This document shows positions 5,698-8,432 of a DNA stretch of 8,432 nucleotides, in pieces; positions within the stretch are counted from its first letter, which is position 1; every line of letters starts with the position of its first letter. A program made the translations under genes and the position numbers. The stretch comes from JAXGVG01 sp040773965 (lineage in GTDB: Bacteria; Pseudomonadota; Alphaproteobacteria; UBA9219). The stretch covers positions 1 to 8,432 of the forward strand of contig JAXGVG010000080.1 in the NCBI GenBank assembly GCA_040773965.1, read 5' to 3'. The notes beneath the pieces were generated by a model. The model saw nothing but the letters and a program-made list of their open reading frames with translations, ran no database searches and was not told where the DNA came from.

Positions 5698-5719
5698 GGC
5701 GGAAATCCGGCCTTCCGCC
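5698..5719. promoter_or_regulatory. 7-8-7 inverted repeat between divergent promoters (candidate operator)
   Basis: GGCGGAA (5698-5704) and TTCCGCC (5713-5719) form a perfect 7-bp inverted repeat with an 8-nt spacer. The half-site centres are 15 bp apart. It directly adjoins the -35 of the lapA promoter and lies 27 bp upstream of the -35 of the divergent secreted-protein gene, a place where one regulator could affect both. No T-tract follows on either strand, so it is not a terminator. Confidence 0.35.
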
Positions 5720-5745
5720 GGGGCGCGAAAAGGGCGCGCGGGCCG

Positions 5746-5774
5746 TTGTCAGGCCTGCGGGATTGGGCTAGGCT
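5746..5774 (+). promoter_or_regulatory. Promoter of the secreted-protein gene, leaderless geometry
   Basis: TTGTCA (5746-5751, five of six matches) and TAGGCT (5769-5774, three of six) are separated by exactly 17 nt. The expected start point, about 7 nt after the -10, is at 5781-5782, which is the ATG of the following gene. This would explain why that ATG has no proper Shine-Dalgarno. Confidence 0.45.
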
Positions 5775-5781
5775 GGCGGGC

Positions 5782-6216
5782 ATGAAAAAGCGCCTTCTCT
5801 TTACCGCGTTGGCCGTGGCGAGCGTCGCCGCCCTGGCTTTTATTTCCCCCGCGATGGCCGAAAGCAACATCAACAAGAAAGATTCCGCTTCCGCCAACGG
5901 TGCCGTGGCCCAATTCACCAAAACGATCGACGATTTGCCGCTTATGCCGGAACTCGAAACGGTCGATGAAAAGGACGTTCTTTTTGTCGCGCAAGAGGGG
6001 CGCATCGCCGAAGCGACGGCCAGGGGTCCGGTCGGCGCCGAGGAGGTGTATGCTTTCTATCAGCGGAGCCTGCCCCAACTTGGTTGGCGAAAAGTCGACG
6101 ACCGCACGTTCGAACGAGAGGGCGAACACCTTCGCATCGACGTGAGCGGCGTAAGCGCCTCGCAGACGTCTACCGTCGTGCGCTTTTCCGTGCACCCTGC
6201 CGGCGGAAAAAACTGA
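5782..6216 (+). CDS. Secreted (periplasmic) protein of unknown function
   Basis: This 144-residue protein starts with a clear Sec signal peptide: MKKR, a hydrophobic core (5-22) and a cleavage site after AMA (24-26). No lipobox cysteine is present, and I see no cysteine at all. The mature part holds an acidic linker with IDDLPLMPELE, a beta-like segment with DVLFVA, then EEVYAFYQRSLPQLGWRKVDD, FEREGEHLRIDV and VRFSV. The pattern, a helix carrying FYQRSLPQLGW followed by beta strands, suggests a small compact alpha/beta domain. I recall similar uncharacterised proteins in other alphaproteobacteria but cannot name a family with certainty. ATG 5782 is preferred over an in-frame ATG at 5653 because the signal peptide begins there and a promoter overlaps the longer form. 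It faces the coiled-coil gene with a 7-bp gap and no terminator. Confidence 0.8.
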   Translation: MKKRLLFTALAVASVAALAFISPAMAESNINKKDSASANGAVAQFTKTIDDLPLMPELETVDEKDVLFVAQEGRIAEATARGPVGAEEVYAFYQRSLPQLGWRKVDDRTFEREGEHLRIDVSGVSASQTSTVVRFSVHPAGGKN

Positions 6217-6223
6217 ACGGAAG

Positions 6224-8432
6224 TTAGGCCCGGCCTTCGGACTGCTTCTTGGCGATATCGCTGGCGACGCCGCCCATATCGTCGTCGATGCCGGACAGCT
6301 GGCCATGGATCTGCTCGAGCGTGTTCAGCAAATCTTCGCCTTGCAGCTTGAGCGCGACGCGCATCCGGTCGGTGCGCTGCTGCATTTCCTCGATCGACTT
6401 GCTCATGACAAGGACCTGGCCCTGCGCGTCCATCACGCTTCGATTCATGCCCTGCGTCTGCTCGGTGTACATCTTGCCGACGCCGCTGACGATGTTCTTG
6501 ACGGTCTCCGAGCCTTCCTTGAGGCCGTTCATCTGCTTTTCGACCGCGCGGGCCACGTCGTTGAGGCGGTTGACGGCTTCGTCGCTCACTTCTGCCGTAA
6601 GCACGCGGTTCGATTCCAGCTTTTCGGAGATTGAGCCGAGGTGCGTAAGCGCCGCCTGAAGCTGACCGGCAAGATCGCTCTCATGCCGCTTGATGCCGTC
6701 GCCCGCGAGCGAGAGGCGGTTGAGCAGCGCGTCGATATGATCGCCAAAGCCGTTGAGCAGCCTGGCCACTTCCTCCGTCGCCACGCGCATGCGCGCCGTG
6801 CGGTCGGTAAGCTGGTGCGAGGTGTCCTTGCTCGACTGATCGAGACGGCCCGCGATCTTCTCGATATCCGTGACCGCTCCCGACGTGGCGGAACGCAGGG
6901 TGGTTCCCGTGCGCTCCAGCTGGGCGGTGATCTGCATCAGGCCGCGGTTGATGTCGTCGATCTGCATCTTGAGGCCCGTGCGGACGCGCTCGAACTGCTC
7001 GCGGAAGCCTTGCGTGGCGGTCGTCATCTGGCCTTCGGCGCGCTCGGTCATCTGCGTGAGGAGAAGCACCTGCTTGCCGAGGTTTTCTTCGGCGTGCGCC
7101 AGACGCTGGGTCGTGGATGTGGCGGCGGTTTCGATCGTCTCGAACTCGCGGGCCAGCTTTTCGGTTGTCTTGAGCGCGTCGTTGCGGACGTTGGCGAGGC
7201 GGTCGCTGGCGGCGTTGAGCTGGGCGAGCGTCTGGGCGGACTTCTCCACCATTTCCTTCTGTTCGTTCGACAGGGCGCCTGCGCCGGCCTTGATGGCTTC
7301 GATCTGTTGGGAAAGCGCCTGATTGAACTGGCGGAGCGTCTGGTCGGCGGCGTCGGCGACGGTGCCGAGGTTGCGCAGTTCGTCCATCATCGAGTCGCGT
7401 ACCGAGCCGGTAACGTTGATGAACCGGTCGGCCGTGCGCACCATGGCGTCGGCGACTTCGGCATTCTGATCCTTGAGCGCCTTGCCGCTGGCCTCGATCT
7501 GCGACGCGCTGCGGCTGACGATGGCGGGGATCTGGGCGGCCTCCTCGCGAACGATGGAGGCGGCCTGCGTAAGGGCCGATTCCGACGACGCGAGATTGGT
7601 GCGCAGCGTGTCGCTCTGCTGGGCAAGAAGTTCGCCCGCGGCTGCGACTTGCTGAACCGCGAGTTGCGATATTTCGGCGACGTTGTCGAGTTCGCGCTGC
7701 AGGGTTGCCTTGACTTCGTTGATGCGGGCGGTTGCTTGCGCGAGAATGTCGCGGCCTTCCTTGTCGCTGTCGGCCATCGTGGCGCGCAGCGTGGCGAGAC
7801 GGGCCGTGGCGTGCTCGGCCGTGTCGGCGAGCTGGCGGGCCTGCCCTTCGACAAGCTCGGTCGCTTCGGTAACGGCGCCAAAGTGGCTGCGGACCTTTTC
7901 CCCGGCGCTAAGCACGCGCTCTTCGGCCTTTTCGGCGACGGCCTTAAGCGTGTCGGCCTGCCGCTGGAGCGTCTCGTCCGTGGTCTGGGCAAGCTTGGTG
8001 AACTCAAGCACGGACTGATCCATGCTGTGAACGATGTTGCCGCTCTGCTGCCGCAGGCGCTCGCCGGTGTTGTCGAGCTTGCCGATGACTTCGTTCAGGT
8101 TCTCGATGACGCGCGAGGAATCGCTCTGGAGGGATTCGCGAAGCTGGCGCGTCTGCTCCTGCATGCCCGCCGTAACCGACAACAGACCGCGCACTTGCTG
8201 CTCGGCCTGTTGCGCGTGGAGATTGATGGAGCCGGATTCGTCGACGAAGCCCGCGCTGGCGGCGCGCACGTTGACAAGGGCCGATTGCGCCTGCGCGTCG
8301 ATGGCTTCAAGCTGCCTGGCGATTTGCTGGGTGCTGTCGGTCAGGCGCGCCACGTTCCGCTCGGTCACGGCGGCCGTTTCGTCCTGCGCCAGCGAGAAGC
8401 GGTCGAGAAGGCCGCTGAGCGTGTCGCTTTGC
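6224..8432 (-). CDS. Very long coiled-coil protein, 5'-partial
   Basis: The last 735 residues of a minus-strand protein are visible; the frame stays open past the right edge. A GTG at 8368 could be read as a start, but the 21 residues before it continue the same helical style, so the gene is treated as partial. The visible part is almost entirely predicted alpha-helix rich in A, Q, E, T, L, R and D, with heptad-like hydrophobic spacing. It contains no Cys or Trp, one Tyr and a single Pro (visible residue 302, in AAQIPAIV). No catalytic motif, HAMP domain, chemoreceptor hairpin tip or C-terminal membrane segment is seen. It resembles alphaproteobacterial structural or polarity coiled-coil proteins, or the stalk of a chemoreceptor or SMC-like protein, but I cannot assign a family. 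The N-terminus, which may hold a membrane anchor or head domain, is outside the window. Confidence 0.8.
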   Translation of the reverse strand, partial: QSDTLSGLLDRFSLAQDETAAVTERNVARLTDSTQQIARQLEAIDAQAQSALVNVRAASAGFVDESGSINLHAQQAEQQVRGLLSVTAGMQEQTRQLRESLQSDSSRVIENLNEVIGKLDNTGERLRQQSGNIVHSMDQSVLEFTKLAQTTDETLQRQADTLKAVAEKAEERVLSAGEKVRSHFGAVTEATELVEGQARQLADTAEHATARLATLRATMADSDKEGRDILAQATARINEVKATLQRELDNVAEISQLAVQQVAAAGELLAQQSDTLRTNLASSESALTQAASIVREEAAQIPAIVSRSASQIEASGKALKDQNAEVADAMVRTADRFINVTGSVRDSMMDELRNLGTVADAADQTLRQFNQALSQQIEAIKAGAGALSNEQKEMVEKSAQTLAQLNAASDRLANVRNDALKTTEKLAREFETIETAATSTTQRLAHAEENLGKQVLLLTQMTERAEGQMTTATQGFREQFERVRTGLKMQIDDINRGLMQITAQLERTGTTLRSATSGAVTDIEKIAGRLDQSSKDTSHQLTDRTARMRVATEEVARLLNGFGDHIDALLNRLSLAGDGIKRHESDLAGQLQAALTHLGSISEKLESNRVLTAEVSDEAVNRLNDVARAVEKQMNGLKEGSETVKNIVSGVGKMYTEQTQGMNRSVMDAQGQVLVMSKSIEEMQQRTDRMRVALKLQGEDLLNTLEQIHGQLSGIDDDMGGVASDIAKKQSEGRA

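Noticed and set aside
6217..6223. Shared bidirectional terminator between the secreted-protein and coiled-coil genes
   Set aside because: Only 7 bp separate the stop codons and no inverted repeat with a T-tract is present nearby.
6870..8018. Open frames on both strands within the coiled-coil gene
   Set aside because: Ser/Arg/Pro- or Ser/Val/Ala-rich frames arise from the repetitive GC-rich codons of the real minus-strand frame.

Overview
The window looks like chromosome of an alphaproteobacterium. The evidence is a GC-rich background (about 60-70% in the rows I counted inside the main genes), a lapA-pyrF-trpF cluster, a CspA-type cold shock protein and a BI-1/YccA-family membrane protein, with compact gene packing. 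The assignment comes from gene content and protein style, not from an rRNA or a search, and the order is uncertain. There is no tRNA, rRNA, CRISPR array, transposase or phage gene.

Layout, left to right. Positions 1-310 hold two hairpin terminators and a minus-strand cold shock gene, with its probable promoter at about 340. Positions 431-1214 hold a minus-strand Bax inhibitor-1 family gene ending in a strong 10-bp-stem terminator. A 188-bp divergent intergenic region (1215-1402) carries a good minus-strand promoter whose -10 box lies inside a 13-bp palindrome. Positions 1403-3520 are a plus-strand, 11-TM MscS-superfamily channel of the YbiO (MscM) type. A small, distinctly lower-GC two-TM protein of unknown function follows (3582-3959), and its stop codon overlaps the stop of the convergent trpF.

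On the minus strand from 5638 down to 3956 lies a tightly coupled operon, lapA > pyrF > trpF: a LapA-like envelope protein, orotidine-5'-phosphate decarboxylase and phosphoribosylanthranilate isomerase. Both junctions overlap. A divergent regulatory region (5639-5781) separates it from a plus-strand secreted protein of unknown function (5782-6216). That region holds a 7-8-7 inverted repeat, an 11-bp-period direct repeat, and a promoter placed so that the secreted protein's mRNA may be leaderless. The right end, from 6224 to the edge, is the C-terminal 735 residues of a very long minus-strand coiled-coil protein.

Most genes are ordinary core or envelope functions, and I see no convincing new multi-gene system. 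The items most worth a second look are the very long coiled-coil protein, the operator-like symmetries in both divergent promoters, the probable leaderless gene, the loss of the second pH-sensing aspartate in the BI-1 protein, and the low-GC gene where trpB/trpA might be expected.
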